DNA of 47,297 nt from an uncultured Oscillospiraceae bacterium (GCA_934561175.1 CAKTFW010000009.1:1-47297); one strand, 5' to 3'; shown: positions 1-9,223, numbered from the stretch's first letter. Notes: generated from the sequence alone by a model not told the origin. A program made the numbers and translations.

Positions 1-3000
1 GTGACCCCGGCCGGCGGCGACTACTACTTTGTCTACAACAATGTGCTGTTTATGGTGCTCAATACCAACGATCTCTCCACAGCCGAACACAAGGCATTCA
101 TGGAAGATGCCATTTCCAAGAACACTGACGCCGCATGGAAAGTGGTCGCTATGCACCACTCGGTGTACAGCGTGGCAAACCATGCAACGGAAAATGACAT
201 TCTTCAGCGGAGAAACGGACTGGTTCCCGTATTCAAGGACTTGGACATCGATGTAGTGCTGCAGGGTCATGACCATGTGTATGTCCGCAGCTACATGATG
301 GACGGACTGACTCCCGTTACCGATGCAGCGGAGTATGATACCGCCGAAATGAACAGCGTCACCGATACGAACAACATTCTTTACATTACGGCAAACTCTG
401 CCTCCGGTAGCAAGTACTACGAAATTAAAAACGAAACATTCAACTATGCGGCGGTGAAGAGTCAGGAACACACGCCCACCTATTCCGAGGTTTCCGTTTC
501 CGACACCCAATTCCAGATTACCACCTACCGCACCAATAACGGCAGCGTACTGGATACCTTCACCATCAACCGCACGGCGGAGGAAACCGGACACACCGTT
601 ACCTTCAACAAGGACGAGCGTGCCACGGTGGATGTGTACAACACGCAGGACTACACCACAGCCAGCGCAACGAATGTGACCAGTGCGGTTGCCCGCAATT
701 CCGATACCGGTGAAATTGATATGTCTGGTGACGGTCAGGTGAACTTCAAGGTGAATGTGGCAGAGGGATATGAAATTGCCTCCATCACAGCGGATACCAA
801 TTTTAAGAACCTCAAAGACCTGGGCAACGGCATGTACCGTCTGACCAAGGTGACCGGCCCTGTGACGGTGACCATCACCACCAAGAAAGCAAGCACCACC
901 AAGCCGGAAGAACCGACTTACACCCCCGTTGTCACCGGCGATACCCGGGTGCAGGGATTCTACAACAGCGATGCCGCGCTGAAACTGGAACTGGCGGGAC
1001 GGTATAACTCCGGTGCCATGAACGCAGACGGCGGCAGCCTTGAAATTGTGCAGTACAATGCAGAAAACGGCTTTGCCTATGCCGTCAGCGGTGTGAAAGG
1101 CAAGCTGATTGCCGTGGATCTCAACGATAGCATGGACGGCGACAAATCCGCTGCCCTCTCCGGCACGGAATATGACATCAAGTCCATGGTCAATGCAGAG
1201 GGTTTCACCTACGGCGACATGACTTCCGTGGCCGTTTCTCCCGATGGCAGCAAGCTGGCAGTGGCCATTCAGGCGGAAACCTACGAGGAGGCGGGAATTG
1301 CAGCACTGTTTGCCTGCAATCAGGACGGCACGCTGAAATTGCTGGGCACAGCGAAAACCGGTGTTCAGCCGGACATGGTGACCTTTGCGGATAACAGCAC
1401 CCTTCTCACCGCCGATGAGGGCGAACCCCGCCAGGGCACGAACGGAACGGATCCGAAAGGCTCTGTAACAGTGGTGACCATCGGCGAGAGCAATGTGCTG
1501 ACCGCCAGCACCGTGACCTTTGATATGTTCGACAGCCAGAGAGAGGCACTGGCAAATTCTGGTGTGCTGATTCAGAAAGAGAAAGCTCCCTCAACCGATT
1601 TTGAACCGGAATACATTGCGGTTTCCGGCGGCAAGGCCTATGTTTCTCTGCAGGAGGCCAACGCTATTGCGGTTCTGGACATTGCATCTAAGACCTTCAC
1701 CGGCGTTTATCCCTTGGGATTCCAGAATTACGGCGTGACAAAGGTTGATCTTCAGAAGGACAAAAAGATCGATCTTCAGACCTACGACAATGTTTACGGC
1801 ATCAAAATGCCCGATGGTATTTCCGTGACCACCATCGGCGGCAAGACTTATCTGCTGACTGCCAACGAGGGCGACAGCCGCTCTGACTGGGCCGGACTGG
1901 ATAACGAATCCGAGGGCACAACCTCCCCCACCGGCAATGTGACACTGGGTGAGGATGTCGTCTGGTTCAATGCTGCCATGTGGGACGGTCTGAATCAGAG
2001 CAAGGCCTATGTTTTCGGCGGCCGTTCCTTCTCCATGTACGAGGTCACCGATTCCGGTCTGACGCTGGTATTCGACAGCGGCAGCGACTTCGAAACCATT
2101 ACGGCAGAAAAGCTGGCAAATTACTTCAACTGCTCCAACGACAAAATCAAACTGGACAACCGCTCCGGCAAAAAGGGTCCCGAACCGGAAACAGTGACCA
2201 CCGGCACCGTGGACGGCAAGACCTACGCATTCATCGCCCTGGAGCGCATCGGCGGCGTGATGGTCTATGACATCACCGACCCGGCTAATGGCAAGTTTGT
2301 CAACTACATCAACTCCCGTGAGTTTGAGAATGCCATTCAGGGTGATGTATCCCCCGAGGGTCTGTGCTTTGTCCCCGGGGCAAACGGCAGAAAGGCCATG
2401 CTGCTGGCAGCTTGTGAGGTGTCCGGCACCTTGGCAGCCTATGAGCTGACGCCTGCACAGAACAGCACTTCCGGCGAATCCTCTTCCGGCGGCCACCACA
2501 GCGGCGGTTCTTCCTCCGGATCTTCTTCGGGCAGTAAGCCTTCTCAGACCATTCCTGAGCAGAATGAAACCGCTGTGACCTTTGCGGATGTAAAGAAGAA
2601 TTCCTACTACTTTGACGCAGTTGCATGGGCGGTGAAGAAGGGCGTTACCAACGGCAAGGACAATGGCCTGTTCGGCTCCAATGACCCCTGCACTCGTGCC
2701 CAGATCGTCACCTTCCTGTGGCGAGCGGCAGGTAGTCCGGAGCCGAAGGCTACCGTCAGCCTGACGGATGTCCCCGCTGATGCTTATTACGCCAAGGCGG
2801 TGGCATGGGCCATTGAGAACGGCATTACGCTGGGCACCACAGCAGCAACATTCAGCCCCAATGCGACCTGCACCCGAGCCCAGGCGGTCACCTTCCTGTA
2901 TCGGGCGGTCAAGACATTTGCAGCCGGAACCCCCGCCTTCAGTGATGTGCCGATTAACGCCTACTATGCGGCCCCAGTAGTTTGGGCCGTGGAAAACGGC

Positions 3001-3096
3001 ATTACCAATGGCACGGATACTGGGCATTTCAGCCCCAACAACATCTGCACCCGTGCTCAGATCGTTACCTTCCTGTATCGCACTTATCAGGGGTGA
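1..3096 (+). CDS. Surface metallophosphoesterase with choice-of-anchor I region and three SLH repeats (5' partial)
   Basis: The frame is open from the first base, so the true start and the N-terminal metal motifs of the phosphoesterase (DxH, GDxxD, GNHE) lie outside the window. What remains is the C-terminal part of a calcineurin-like phosphoesterase, with HH at residues 52-53 and GHDH at 89-92, both typical metal-ligand motifs. A beta-rich linker (about 185-300) leads to a long region (about 310-820) that resembles the choice-of-anchor I domain often paired with phosphatase or nucleotidase domains. A Gly/Ser/His-rich spacer (824-846) precedes three SLH repeats (860-1031), each carrying a CTRAQ motif. 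SLH repeats bind pyruvylated secondary wall polymer, so this should be an exported cell-surface enzyme. The csaB-type fusion at 12754 could supply the SLH ligand. The substrate cannot be told from the sequence. A strong terminator follows the stop. Confidence 0.88.
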   Translation: MTPAGGDYYFVYNNVLFMVLNTNDLSTAEHKAFMEDAISKNTDAAWKVVAMHHSVYSVANHATENDILQRRNGLVPVFKDLDIDVVLQGHDHVYVRSYMMDGLTPVTDAAEYDTAEMNSVTDTNNILYITANSASGSKYYEIKNETFNYAAVKSQEHTPTYSEVSVSDTQFQITTYRTNNGSVLDTFTINRTAEETGHTVTFNKDERATVDVYNTQDYTTASATNVTSAVARNSDTGEIDMSGDGQVNFKVNVAEGYEIASITADTNFKNLKDLGNGMYRLTKVTGPVTVTITTKKASTTKPEEPTYTPVVTGDTRVQGFYNSDAALKLELAGRYNSGAMNADGGSLEIVQYNAENGFAYAVSGVKGKLIAVDLNDSMDGDKSAALSGTEYDIKSMVNAEGFTYGDMTSVAVSPDGSKLAVAIQAETYEEAGIAALFACNQDGTLKLLGTAKTGVQPDMVTFADNSTLLTADEGEPRQGTNGTDPKGSVTVVTIGESNVLTASTVTFDMFDSQREALANSGVLIQKEKAPSTDFEPEYIAVSGGKAYVSLQEANAIAVLDIASKTFTGVYPLGFQNYGVTKVDLQKDKKIDLQTYDNVYGIKMPDGISVTTIGGKTYLLTANEGDSRSDWAGLDNESEGTTSPTGNVTLGEDVVWFNAAMWDGLNQSKAYVFGGRSFSMYEVTDSGLTLVFDSGSDFETITAEKLANYFNCSNDKIKLDNRSGKKGPEPETVTTGTVDGKTYAFIALERIGGVMVYDITDPANGKFVNYINSREFENAIQGDVSPEGLCFVPGANGRKAMLLAACEVSGTLAAYELTPAQNSTSGESSSGGHHSGGSSSGSSSGSKPSQTIPEQNETAVTFADVKKNSYYFDAVAWAVKKGVTNGKDNGLFGSNDPCTRAQIVTFLWRAAGSPEPKATVSLTDVPADAYYAKAVAWAIENGITLGTTAATFSPNATCTRAQAVTFLYRAVKTFAAGTPAFSDVPINAYYAAPVVWAVENGITNGTDTGHFSPNNICTRAQIVTFLYRTYQG

Positions 3097-3115
3097 TGCC
3101 CCTCATTAGCTGATA

Positions 3116-3165
3116 TAAAAAGAGCCGGAGCGCGTACCAGACTCGGTACGCGCTCCGGTTTTGCT
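3116..3165. terminator. Bidirectional intrinsic terminator
   Basis: A perfect 14-bp stem (3125-3138 with 3145-3158) closes a 6-nt loop and is followed by a T-rich tail on the plus strand. A-residues at 3116-3121 give a U-tract on the minus strand. It can end the SLH gene and also the convergent aminotransferase operon that stops at 3257. Confidence 0.88.
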
Positions 3166-3256
3166 TTGCTCTGAGTGGCTAATAATGTTGTTCTTATGCG
3201 TAGAGGCCGTTCAGGCCGGGGTCCTTTTTTATTCCGCAACTGGTGCAGAATATTTT

Positions 3257-4321
3257 TTACAGATTCACAATCCAGCCATGGGGATCTGCGATTTTGCCCC
3301 ACTGAATGCCGGTCAGCGTGTCATACAGCTTCTGAGACAGCGCGCCAATCTTGCCGCCATTGACAATAACCTTGCGGTCCTTCCAACCCATCTCGCCAAT
3401 CGGAGAGATAACAGCAGCCGTGCCGGTACCCCAGGCTTCTTCCAGTTTTCCATTCTCGGCCGCGTCAAACAGCTCCTGCGCTGTAATCAGACGCTCCTCC
3501 ACCGGAATGCCCCAGCTGCGGATCAACTCCAGGCAGCTCTTGCGGGTAATGCCCGGCAGAATAGAACCGGTCAGTGCCGGCGTAATAACTTTGCCGTCAA
3601 CCTTGAACATGACATTCATTGCGCCGACTTCTTCAATATACTTGCGCTCCACACCGTCAAGCCACAAGACCTGTGCATAACCGGCCTTTTCCGCCTCTGC
3701 ACCGGCACGGACGGACGCTGCATAGTTGCCGCCACACTTGGTAAAGCCGGTACCGCCGCGGACCGCACGGACATCGTTGTTCTCCACATAGATGTTCACC
3801 GGATCAATACCGTTGGGATAGTAAGAACCGGACGGGCTCAGGATGATGCAAAACAGATAGCTCTTGGAAGCGTGAACGCCCAGATGGCAATCAGTTGCAA
3901 ACACGAAGGGACGGATATACAGGGAAGTACCCTCCTGGTGCGGAACCCAATCCTCATCCACCTTGACAACCGTTTTGACAGCTTCAACAAAGTCATTCTC
4001 ATCGATCATCGGAATGCACATACGCTCGTTGGAGTTCTGCAGGCGGCGTGCGTTCTCAATCGGACGGAACAGGTGCACGGAGCCATCCGCCCAGCGGTAT
4101 GCCTTCAGGCCCTCAAAAACCTCCTGCGCATAGTGCAGTACCATGCAGCTCGGATCCATCTGAAGCGGCGCATAGGGCACCACGCGGGCATCATGCCAGC
4201 CCTGGCCCTCATCGTAATTCATCAGGAACATATGATCCGTCATCACACGGCCGAAGCCGAGCTTGGACTCGTCCTGCGGCTTTTCCTTCGGAGTTGTCGT
4301 TCTAGTAATTTTGATTTCCAT
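3257..4321 (-). CDS. ilvE: Branched-chain-amino-acid aminotransferase
   Basis: This 354-residue fold-type IV PLP aminotransferase matches the length and layout of the longer BCAT subgroup found in Firmicutes and eukaryotes. It interconverts Leu, Ile and Val with their 2-oxo acids, using 2-oxoglutarate/glutamate. The PLP lysine is K195 in the TKCGGNYAAS context, and EVGAMN plus the LTGSILPGITR stretch form the class IV signature near the cofactor phosphate. The ATG at 4321 is preceded by AAAGGA. The gene lies 48 nt downstream of a ketopantoate reductase on the same strand with no terminator between, so the two are probably cotranscribed. The pairing makes sense because 2-oxoisovalerate, the valine keto acid, feeds pantothenate synthesis. 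Confidence 0.95.
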   Translation of the reverse strand: MEIKITRTTTPKEKPQDESKLGFGRVMTDHMFLMNYDEGQGWHDARVVPYAPLQMDPSCMVLHYAQEVFEGLKAYRWADGSVHLFRPIENARRLQNSNERMCIPMIDENDFVEAVKTVVKVDEDWVPHQEGTSLYIRPFVFATDCHLGVHASKSYLFCIILSPSGSYYPNGIDPVNIYVENNDVRAVRGGTGFTKCGGNYAASVRAGAEAEKAGYAQVLWLDGVERKYIEEVGAMNVMFKVDGKVITPALTGSILPGITRKSCLELIRSWGIPVEERLITAQELFDAAENGKLEEAWGTGTAAVISPIGEMGWKDRKVIVNGGKIGALSQKLYDTLTGIQWGKIADPHGWIVNL

Positions 4322-4369
4322 AATTAAAGGAGTCCTTTCTTCATCTGGAATATCGCAAAAGACGGGCGG

Positions 4370-5284
4370 TCAATAGGCGGCCTCCATATCTTTTATTGCC
4401 TTATAGAGAAAATCGTTAAATGGGGTGGGAATTCCATGTTTGCGTCCCAGACGAACAATGGTTCCGCCGAACAGCTCCACCTCAGACGGTCTCTTTGCCT
4501 CGGCATCCTGCAGCATAGAGGGCTTTCCGGCAGGATTCAGGCTATCAACCAGCTTCACCATGGAGTCCAGATCCGCCTCTGTCAGCGGAATTCCTTCCAC
4601 CTGCGCAACCGCAAGCACTTCCCGCATGGCGCTGATCATCGTCTCCCGCGGCTGCCCCGATGCCTGCACACCGCCGTAATCCCGGTGGAACACAGTACAT
4701 GCCTGGTTCACACCCACATTCAGCAGCAGCTTGTGCCACAGGCGGCGCTGCATATCCTGTGCCAGCAAATGCGGCACCTCCACCCGGCGCAAAAACGCAT
4801 CAAGTGCATCCGCGCGAGGATTCGGTTTTCCCTCCGCGTCACCAAAAATCAAATATCCCATACTGTGATAGGTTAAATGATTGCCCTCTTTGACGGCATC
4901 CATCCCCTGTGCTACGCAATAGAGCACCTTTTCCGCACCAAACGCCAGAGATAGATACCGCTCGGAGGAAATGCCGTTGAGCAGCGAAACCACCGTTGTC
5001 TGCGGCCCCACAATCCCCTGTGCTGCATCAATCGCATCCTGCAGTCCATTGAACTTTGTAGCAAAAATCAGGAGATCCACCGGTTCCTGCGCCTGTGCGC
5101 GATCCGCATAGGTCAGGGAGCAGGCTCTGCCGTTGCAGTAGACACCCTCGCGTCGATAACGCGCAATCCGCGTCTGATCTGCCACCACCCGGCACATTCC
5201 CTCCGGCAGCATCCGCGTCATTTGGTCGGCATACAGCACGCCCAGCGCGCCCAGGCCAATGATGGCAACCGTCTTGATCTCCAC
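4370..5284 (-). CDS. panE: 2-dehydropantoate 2-reductase (ketopantoate reductase family)
   Basis: The 304-residue protein begins with a Rossmann dinucleotide-binding fold (GLGALG at about residues 11-16) and has the ApbA/PanE two-domain layout, with a helical C-terminal half containing the conserved LLNVGVNQAC-like stretch near the middle. Members reduce ketopantoate to pantoate with NADPH in coenzyme A synthesis. The start codon is GTG at 5284, supported by AGGAGG seven to twelve bases upstream. A good promoter (TTGACA, 16 bp, TAAAAT) lies upstream. It heads a two-gene operon with the branched-chain aminotransferase. Family members also act on other 2-oxo acids, and no neighbouring panB or panC is visible, so the exact substrate is an inference. 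Confidence 0.85.
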   Translation of the reverse strand: MEIKTVAIIGLGALGVLYADQMTRMLPEGMCRVVADQTRIARYRREGVYCNGRACSLTYADRAQAQEPVDLLIFATKFNGLQDAIDAAQGIVGPQTTVVSLLNGISSERYLSLAFGAEKVLYCVAQGMDAVKEGNHLTYHSMGYLIFGDAEGKPNPRADALDAFLRRVEVPHLLAQDMQRRLWHKLLLNVGVNQACTVFHRDYGGVQASGQPRETMISAMREVLAVAQVEGIPLTEADLDSMVKLVDSLNPAGKPSMLQDAEAKRPSEVELFGGTIVRLGRKHGIPTPFNDFLYKAIKDMEAAY

Positions 5285-5327
5285 GGCAGTCTCCTCCTCT
5301 TTTCCACTGAAACGGTGTATCAGTTTT

Positions 5328-5355
5328 ATTTTATCTTTTTTGTAGAGATTGTCAA
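5328..5355 (-). promoter_or_regulatory. Promoter of the panE-ilvE operon
   Basis: On the minus strand, TTGACA (5355-5350) and TAAAAT (5333-5328) are separated by 16 bp and lie about 45 bp upstream of the GTG start at 5284. Confidence 0.75.
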
Positions 5356-5363
5356 TGATGTTT

Positions 5364-5375
5364 GTGGATTTCCAC
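5364..5375. promoter_or_regulatory. Palindrome midway between two divergent promoters (candidate operator)
   Basis: GTGGA-TT-TCCAC is a perfect 5-bp-arm palindrome. It sits almost exactly between the -35 elements of the leftward panE promoter (5350-5355) and the rightward reductase promoter (5389-5394). The position suits a regulator shared by both operons, but the arms are short and chance is possible. Confidence 0.35.
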
Positions 5376-5388
5376 CGGATCAGTTTTC

Positions 5389-5417
5389 TTTACAGCGCTG
5401 CACATCCGTACTATGAT
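5389..5417 (+). promoter_or_regulatory. Promoter of the Fe-S aldo/keto reductase operon
   Basis: TTTACA (5389-5394) and TATGAT (5412-5417) are spaced by exactly 17 bp. The predicted transcript start near 5424 is about 50 nt before the ATG. Confidence 0.75.
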
Positions 5418-5429
5418 ATGGATAGATTT

Positions 5430-5456
5430 AATTCTGCCGGAATTCCCGGCAGAATT
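5430..5456 (+). promoter_or_regulatory. 11-bp inverted repeat in the 5' leader of the aldo/keto reductase
   Basis: A perfect 11-bp inverted repeat (5430-5440 with 5446-5456) around a 5-nt centre lies just after the predicted transcript start and ends a few bases before the GGAGGGG ribosome binding site. It could be a repressor operator or an RNA hairpin that affects translation. There is no U-tract, so it is not a terminator. Confidence 0.6.
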
Positions 5457-5472
5457 ACAAGTGGAGGGGAAT

Positions 5473-6573
5473 ATGAAACAGTTTGGATTTGGAACCATGC
5501 GTCTGCCAACAACAGAAGACGGCGCCATCGATCAGGCACAGGTCTGTGAAATGATCGACCAGTTTTTGGCCAGAGGCTACACTTATTTCGATACCGCCTA
5601 TCCCTATCATAAGGGAAAGGCGGAATTGGCCGTGCGGGAGTGTCTGGTCAAGCGGCACCCGCGAGACGCCTTTCTTTTGGCGGACAAGCTCCCGCCCTGG
5701 AATATCCGCACAGAATCGGATCTGGAGCCAATCTTTCAAAAGCAGCTGAATAAATGCGGCGTTACTTACTTTGACTACTATTTACTGCACAATCTCTCGG
5801 CAGATAATGCAGTAGTCTTTGATAATTGCAACGCCTTTGAATTCTTGAAAAAGGTCAAGGCTGACGGCCGCGCAAAACAGGTTGGCTTCTCTTTTCATGA
5901 TAAGCCGGAGCTGCTTGAGCAGCTGCTCGCCGCGCATCCCGATGTAGATTTTGTTCAGCTGCAAATTAACTGTCTGGATTGGGAAAATCCCACGGTACAG
6001 GCACGCCGCTGCTACGAAATCGCGCGCAGATATGACAAACCCATTATCGTAATGGAGCCGCTCAAGGGCGGTGGGCTGGCCAATCTTCCGCCAGCCGCAG
6101 CCGCAGAGCTGAACGCGCTGCCCCATCCGCAGTCCAGCATTTGTTACGCCCTGCGCTACTGCGCTCAACTGCCCGGCGTTATGATGATCCTCAGCGGTAT
6201 GAGCACGCCGGAACAAATGGCGGAAAATCTGGACATCATGGACACCTGTCAGCCGCTGAACCCGACGGAACAGGCCGCATTGGAGCGCGCCGTCCTTGCC
6301 ATGCAAAAAAGCGGTGCAATTCCCTGTACCGCCTGCCATTACTGCGCCGAGAGCTGCCCGAAACATATCGCCATTGCAGAGGTGTTCAGCGCCTACAATA
6401 ACTTCAAGCAATTCGGCGAGGTCAACTTCCCAACGATGTTCTACACGGTTTACACCAAAAACCGCGGAAAAGCATCCGACTGCATTGCCTGCGGTGCCTG
6501 TAAGACGCATTGCCCGCAACATCTGGAAATTCCCAAGCTAATGAAGGATGTTGCAGCGCAGTTTGAAGCATAA
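5473..6573 (+). CDS. Aldo/keto reductase with C-terminal double [4Fe-4S] ferredoxin domain
   Basis: The start is the ATG at 5473, placed by GGAGGGG just upstream; the longer in-frame extension starts inside the promoter. The 366-residue protein begins with an AKR barrel holding the full catalytic tetrad (D40, Y45, K72, H106). It ends with two cysteine clusters, C285-x2-C-x2-C-x3-C and C337-x2-C-x2-C-x3-C, typical of two [4Fe-4S] centres. Such proteins are common in anaerobes and are thought to couple carbonyl reduction to ferredoxin-type electron carriers; the substrate is unknown. It is cytosolic, with no signal peptide. A nitrilase-family gene follows after 11 bp and shares the operon. Confidence 0.9.
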   Translation: MKQFGFGTMRLPTTEDGAIDQAQVCEMIDQFLARGYTYFDTAYPYHKGKAELAVRECLVKRHPRDAFLLADKLPPWNIRTESDLEPIFQKQLNKCGVTYFDYYLLHNLSADNAVVFDNCNAFEFLKKVKADGRAKQVGFSFHDKPELLEQLLAAHPDVDFVQLQINCLDWENPTVQARRCYEIARRYDKPIIVMEPLKGGGLANLPPAAAAELNALPHPQSSICYALRYCAQLPGVMMILSGMSTPEQMAENLDIMDTCQPLNPTEQAALERAVLAMQKSGAIPCTACHYCAESCPKHIAIAEVFSAYNNFKQFGEVNFPTMFYTVYTKNRGKASDCIACGACKTHCPQHLEIPKLMKDVAAQFEA

Positions 6574-6584
6574 GAGGGACTCTT

Positions 6585-7409
6585 ATGAACAGCTGTAAAA
6601 TTGGGATGATTCAAACTCTGGTAGAACCGGAAAAGCAGAAAAATCTGGATGCAGCAGCCGCGTTGATCTGCACTGCTGCATCGGACGGCGCCGACTTTGT
6701 CGTTCTGCCGGAAATGTTTGACTGCCCGTATAAGACGGACAATTTTCCAGTCTATGCTGAACCGGACGGCGGCAGCGTCTATACGCAGCTGGCTGCAATG
6801 GCCCGAAACGCCGGTGTATATTTAATTGCAGGCACGGTTCCGGAACGGGACGGCGATCAGATCTATAACACCTGTTACATCTTCAACCGCCAGGGCGAGC
6901 AGATTGCCAAGCACCGAAAGATGCACCTGTTCAATATCAGCATTCCCGGCAAGCAGGCGTTCCGGGAATCGGATACACTGAGCGCTGGCAATCAGGTTAC
7001 AGTATTTGATACGGAATTCGGCAAAATGGGCGCTGCCATCTGCTACGACATCCGCTTTCCGGAGCTTTACCGGCTGATGGCGCTTGCCGGGGCGCAGATT
7101 ATCTTTACCCCCGCCGCCTTCAGTATGACCACAGGCCGTGCTCACTGGGAGCTGGCCTTCCGCAGCCGCGCGTTGGATAATCAGGTATTCACCGTCGGTG
7201 TAGCGCCGGCCCGCAGCCACAGCGGCGGTTACACCAGCTATTCCAAGTCTATCATTGCCGATCCCTGGGGCAGCATTGCCGCGCAGATGGATGAGACGCC
7301 CGGCTATCTCGTCACATCCATTGATCTGGCGGAAATTACTCGAATCCGTTCCCAGCTTCCGCTGCTTGCCCAGCGTCGGACCGATCTCTACGATGTGATT
7401 AAAAAGTAA
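6585..7409 (+). CDS. Carbon-nitrogen hydrolase (nitrilase superfamily, omega-amidase/Nit2-like)
   Basis: The 274-residue protein has the complete nitrilase-superfamily catalytic triad: E43 in LPEMF, K112 in HRKMH and C153 in AICYDIRFPE. The motif pattern and length fit the Nit2/omega-amidase branch, which removes the amide from 2-oxoglutaramate or 2-oxosuccinamate. Other amidases of the family cannot be excluded. The ATG follows an AGAGGGA site and lies 11 bp after the Fe-S aldo/keto reductase, so it is the second gene of that operon. A very stable terminator closes the unit. Omega-amidases often repair by-products of transaminases, and an aminotransferase is encoded nearby on the other strand, but a link is only suggestive. 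Confidence 0.9.
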   Translation: MNSCKIGMIQTLVEPEKQKNLDAAAALICTAASDGADFVVLPEMFDCPYKTDNFPVYAEPDGGSVYTQLAAMARNAGVYLIAGTVPERDGDQIYNTCYIFNRQGEQIAKHRKMHLFNISIPGKQAFRESDTLSAGNQVTVFDTEFGKMGAAICYDIRFPELYRLMALAGAQIIFTPAAFSMTTGRAHWELAFRSRALDNQVFTVGVAPARSHSGGYTSYSKSIIADPWGSIAAQMDETPGYLVTSIDLAEITRIRSQLPLLAQRRTDLYDVIKK

Positions 7410-7448
7410 AGAAGGTGCATGGCCAAGAGCCATGCACCTTCTCTTTTT
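7409..7448. terminator. Bidirectional intrinsic terminator
   Basis: A 14-bp stem (7410-7423 with 7429-7442) and a 5-nt loop are flanked by a T-run at 7444-7448. On the opposite strand the A-rich 7400-7410 gives a U-tract. It separates the convergent nitrilase and ilvD genes. Confidence 0.92.
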
Positions 7449-7453
7449 ACAGA

Positions 7454-9139
7454 TTAGTCATTTACCATCAGAATACCGCCGCGGTTGGCGCTGGCCGCCA
7501 GCTTGCGGTAGCGCGCCATAAAGCCCTTGACCGGCTTCGGTGTGTAGTGCCATTCGGCACGGCGGCGCTCCAGCTCCTCATCGCTGACATGGAGCGTCAG
7601 TTCCTTTTTGTAGACATCAATGGAGATTTCATCCCCATCGCGTACCAGTGCGATCGGGCCGCCGGCAGCGGCTTCCGGCGAAACATGACCGACAAAGCAG
7701 CCATTATTGGTACCGGAGAAGCGTCCATCCGTAATCAGCATGACCTCTTCCGCCAGGCCCTGACCGGTCAGATACTTCATAAAATCGCACATTTCACGCA
7801 TACCCGGCTCCCCCTTCGGGCCGCCATAGCGGATAATCGCAACATCGCCTGCCTTGATCTTCAGTGCCTTCAGCGCCGCTGTTGCATCGTGTTCGCTGTC
7901 AAATACCACTGCCTTACCGGTGAACTTCCGCATTTTCTCCGGGATACCGGCAGGTTTGCAGACAGCGGTGTCCGGGCACAGGTTGCCCTTGAGGATAGCA
8001 AGGCCACCCATGCCGAAGGGGTTATCAAGCGGGCGGATAATCTCCGGATTGCAATCCTTATACTGGTAGACATAATCGTCAATATTCTCTCCCATGGTCT
8101 TGCCGGTGCAAGTCATGACATTCAGGTTCAGCTTGGAGCGCAGGTTCTCCATTACGCGGGGTACGCCACCGGAGAAATAAAAATCCTCCATGACATACTG
8201 ATTCGTGCCAGGAAATACCCGAACAATCTGCGGGATCTCATCACTGAGGCGGTCAAATTCTTCCATAATCACCGACGGATCATAGCCCAGTTCGTTGCCA
8301 ATCGCGCTCAGGTGGAGCACACCATTGGTCGAACCACCGGTCGCCATCAGGAACATAATGGCATTCTGCAACGCCTCAAAGGTCATGATGTCGGTTGCCT
8401 TAATTCCCTTCTGAACCAGTTCGACAATCTTCTTACCAGACGCCTTGGCATGACGCAGACGCTCAGCATAGACAGCCGGAATACAGCCGCCGCCCGGCAT
8501 CTGCAAACCGATAGCCTCTGTCACGCAGCTCATGGTATTGGCTGTGCCATAAAATGCGCAGGATCCATAGGTCGGCATAACAGTGCGCGCCAGATTGTAT
8601 ACCTCTTCGCGGGAGATCTTTCCAACCATCTGCTGGCCTTCCGCCTCCGCAACGGCAGTATACTCAGTCTTCGGCCGTCCGTCAAAGGCCGGACCACCGA
8701 GGGACGGACCGCCGGTGACAATCATCGCCGGAATATCGCAGCGCGCCGCCGCCATCATCATGCCCGGTACGATTTTATCGCAGGAACCAAGCATAATCAC
8801 GCCGTCGAAGCCGTGGCATTTCACCATCAACTCAATGCTGTCGCAAATCGCATCGCGGGTCGGAAGCACATATCCATTCTGTGTAATATCACATACACCG
8901 ATCGTGCCAAATTCCACCGGAACGCCGCCTGCCTGCGTAATGCCATACTTCACCGCTTCCGACACTTCACGCAAATTCATATGTCCGGGACAAATGGTGC
9001 TGTATGTATTGACGACGGCAATCACGGGGCGGTCCGTCATATCTTCCACATCCCAGCCTGTCAGGGAGAGCATCTGCCAGGGACCACGATAGGCTTTCAT
9101 GCCCTTCTCAATTTCTGCTTCTGTCAGTTTTCTGCTCAT
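7454..9139 (-). CDS. ilvD: Dihydroxy-acid dehydratase (IlvD/Edd family)
   Basis: The ATG at 9139 sits just behind AGGAGGGA; a TTG start seven codons upstream would lie within and before that site and is less likely. The 561-residue protein contains the Fe-S cysteine contexts of the family (TICPGHMNL, GSCDKIVPG and GSCAFYGTANTM) and the C-terminal DGRFSGTNNG and SANRGG regions. Dihydroxy-acid dehydratase makes the 2-oxo acids of valine and isoleucine synthesis, which fits the nearby aminotransferase. However, the first cysteine context (ICPGH rather than the common NPCN form) and the operon with an M20 peptidase leave room for a sugar-acid dehydratase role. The gene is transcribed after the peptidase with an 84-nt gap containing a hairpin. 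Confidence 0.85.
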   Translation of the reverse strand: MSRKLTEAEIEKGMKAYRGPWQMLSLTGWDVEDMTDRPVIAVVNTYSTICPGHMNLREVSEAVKYGITQAGGVPVEFGTIGVCDITQNGYVLPTRDAICDSIELMVKCHGFDGVIMLGSCDKIVPGMMMAAARCDIPAMIVTGGPSLGGPAFDGRPKTEYTAVAEAEGQQMVGKISREEVYNLARTVMPTYGSCAFYGTANTMSCVTEAIGLQMPGGGCIPAVYAERLRHAKASGKKIVELVQKGIKATDIMTFEALQNAIMFLMATGGSTNGVLHLSAIGNELGYDPSVIMEEFDRLSDEIPQIVRVFPGTNQYVMEDFYFSGGVPRVMENLRSKLNLNVMTCTGKTMGENIDDYVYQYKDCNPEIIRPLDNPFGMGGLAILKGNLCPDTAVCKPAGIPEKMRKFTGKAVVFDSEHDATAALKALKIKAGDVAIIRYGGPKGEPGMREMCDFMKYLTGQGLAEEVMLITDGRFSGTNNGCFVGHVSPEAAAGGPIALVRDGDEISIDVYKKELTLHVSDEELERRRAEWHYTPKPVKGFMARYRKLAASANRGGILMVND

Positions 9140-9195
9140 GTGATTTTCCCTCCTGCGCAATCAGTCTTTTCAAAATTTCATTCACCTATCTCCCA

Positions 9196-9214
9196 CCGGC
9201 AGCAATTCTGCCGG
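9196..9214 (-). other. Intercistronic hairpin between the M20 peptidase and ilvD
   Basis: CCGGCAG and CTGCCGG form a 7-bp stem around a 5-nt loop in the 84-nt gap. No U-run follows on the minus strand, so it is more likely an mRNA-stabilising or processing hairpin than a terminator. Confidence 0.5.
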
Positions 9215-9223
9215 AAAAGATCT

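Noticed and set aside
1591..3027. Minus-strand open frame of 478 codons opposite the SLH protein
   Set aside because: Antisense of repeats; no domain recognised.
3160..3256. T-box or leader element near the aminotransferase (GGCC...GGCC then T-run at 3203-3231)
   Set aside because: It lies 3' of the gene, the stem is only about 4 bp, and the T-box sequence is missing.
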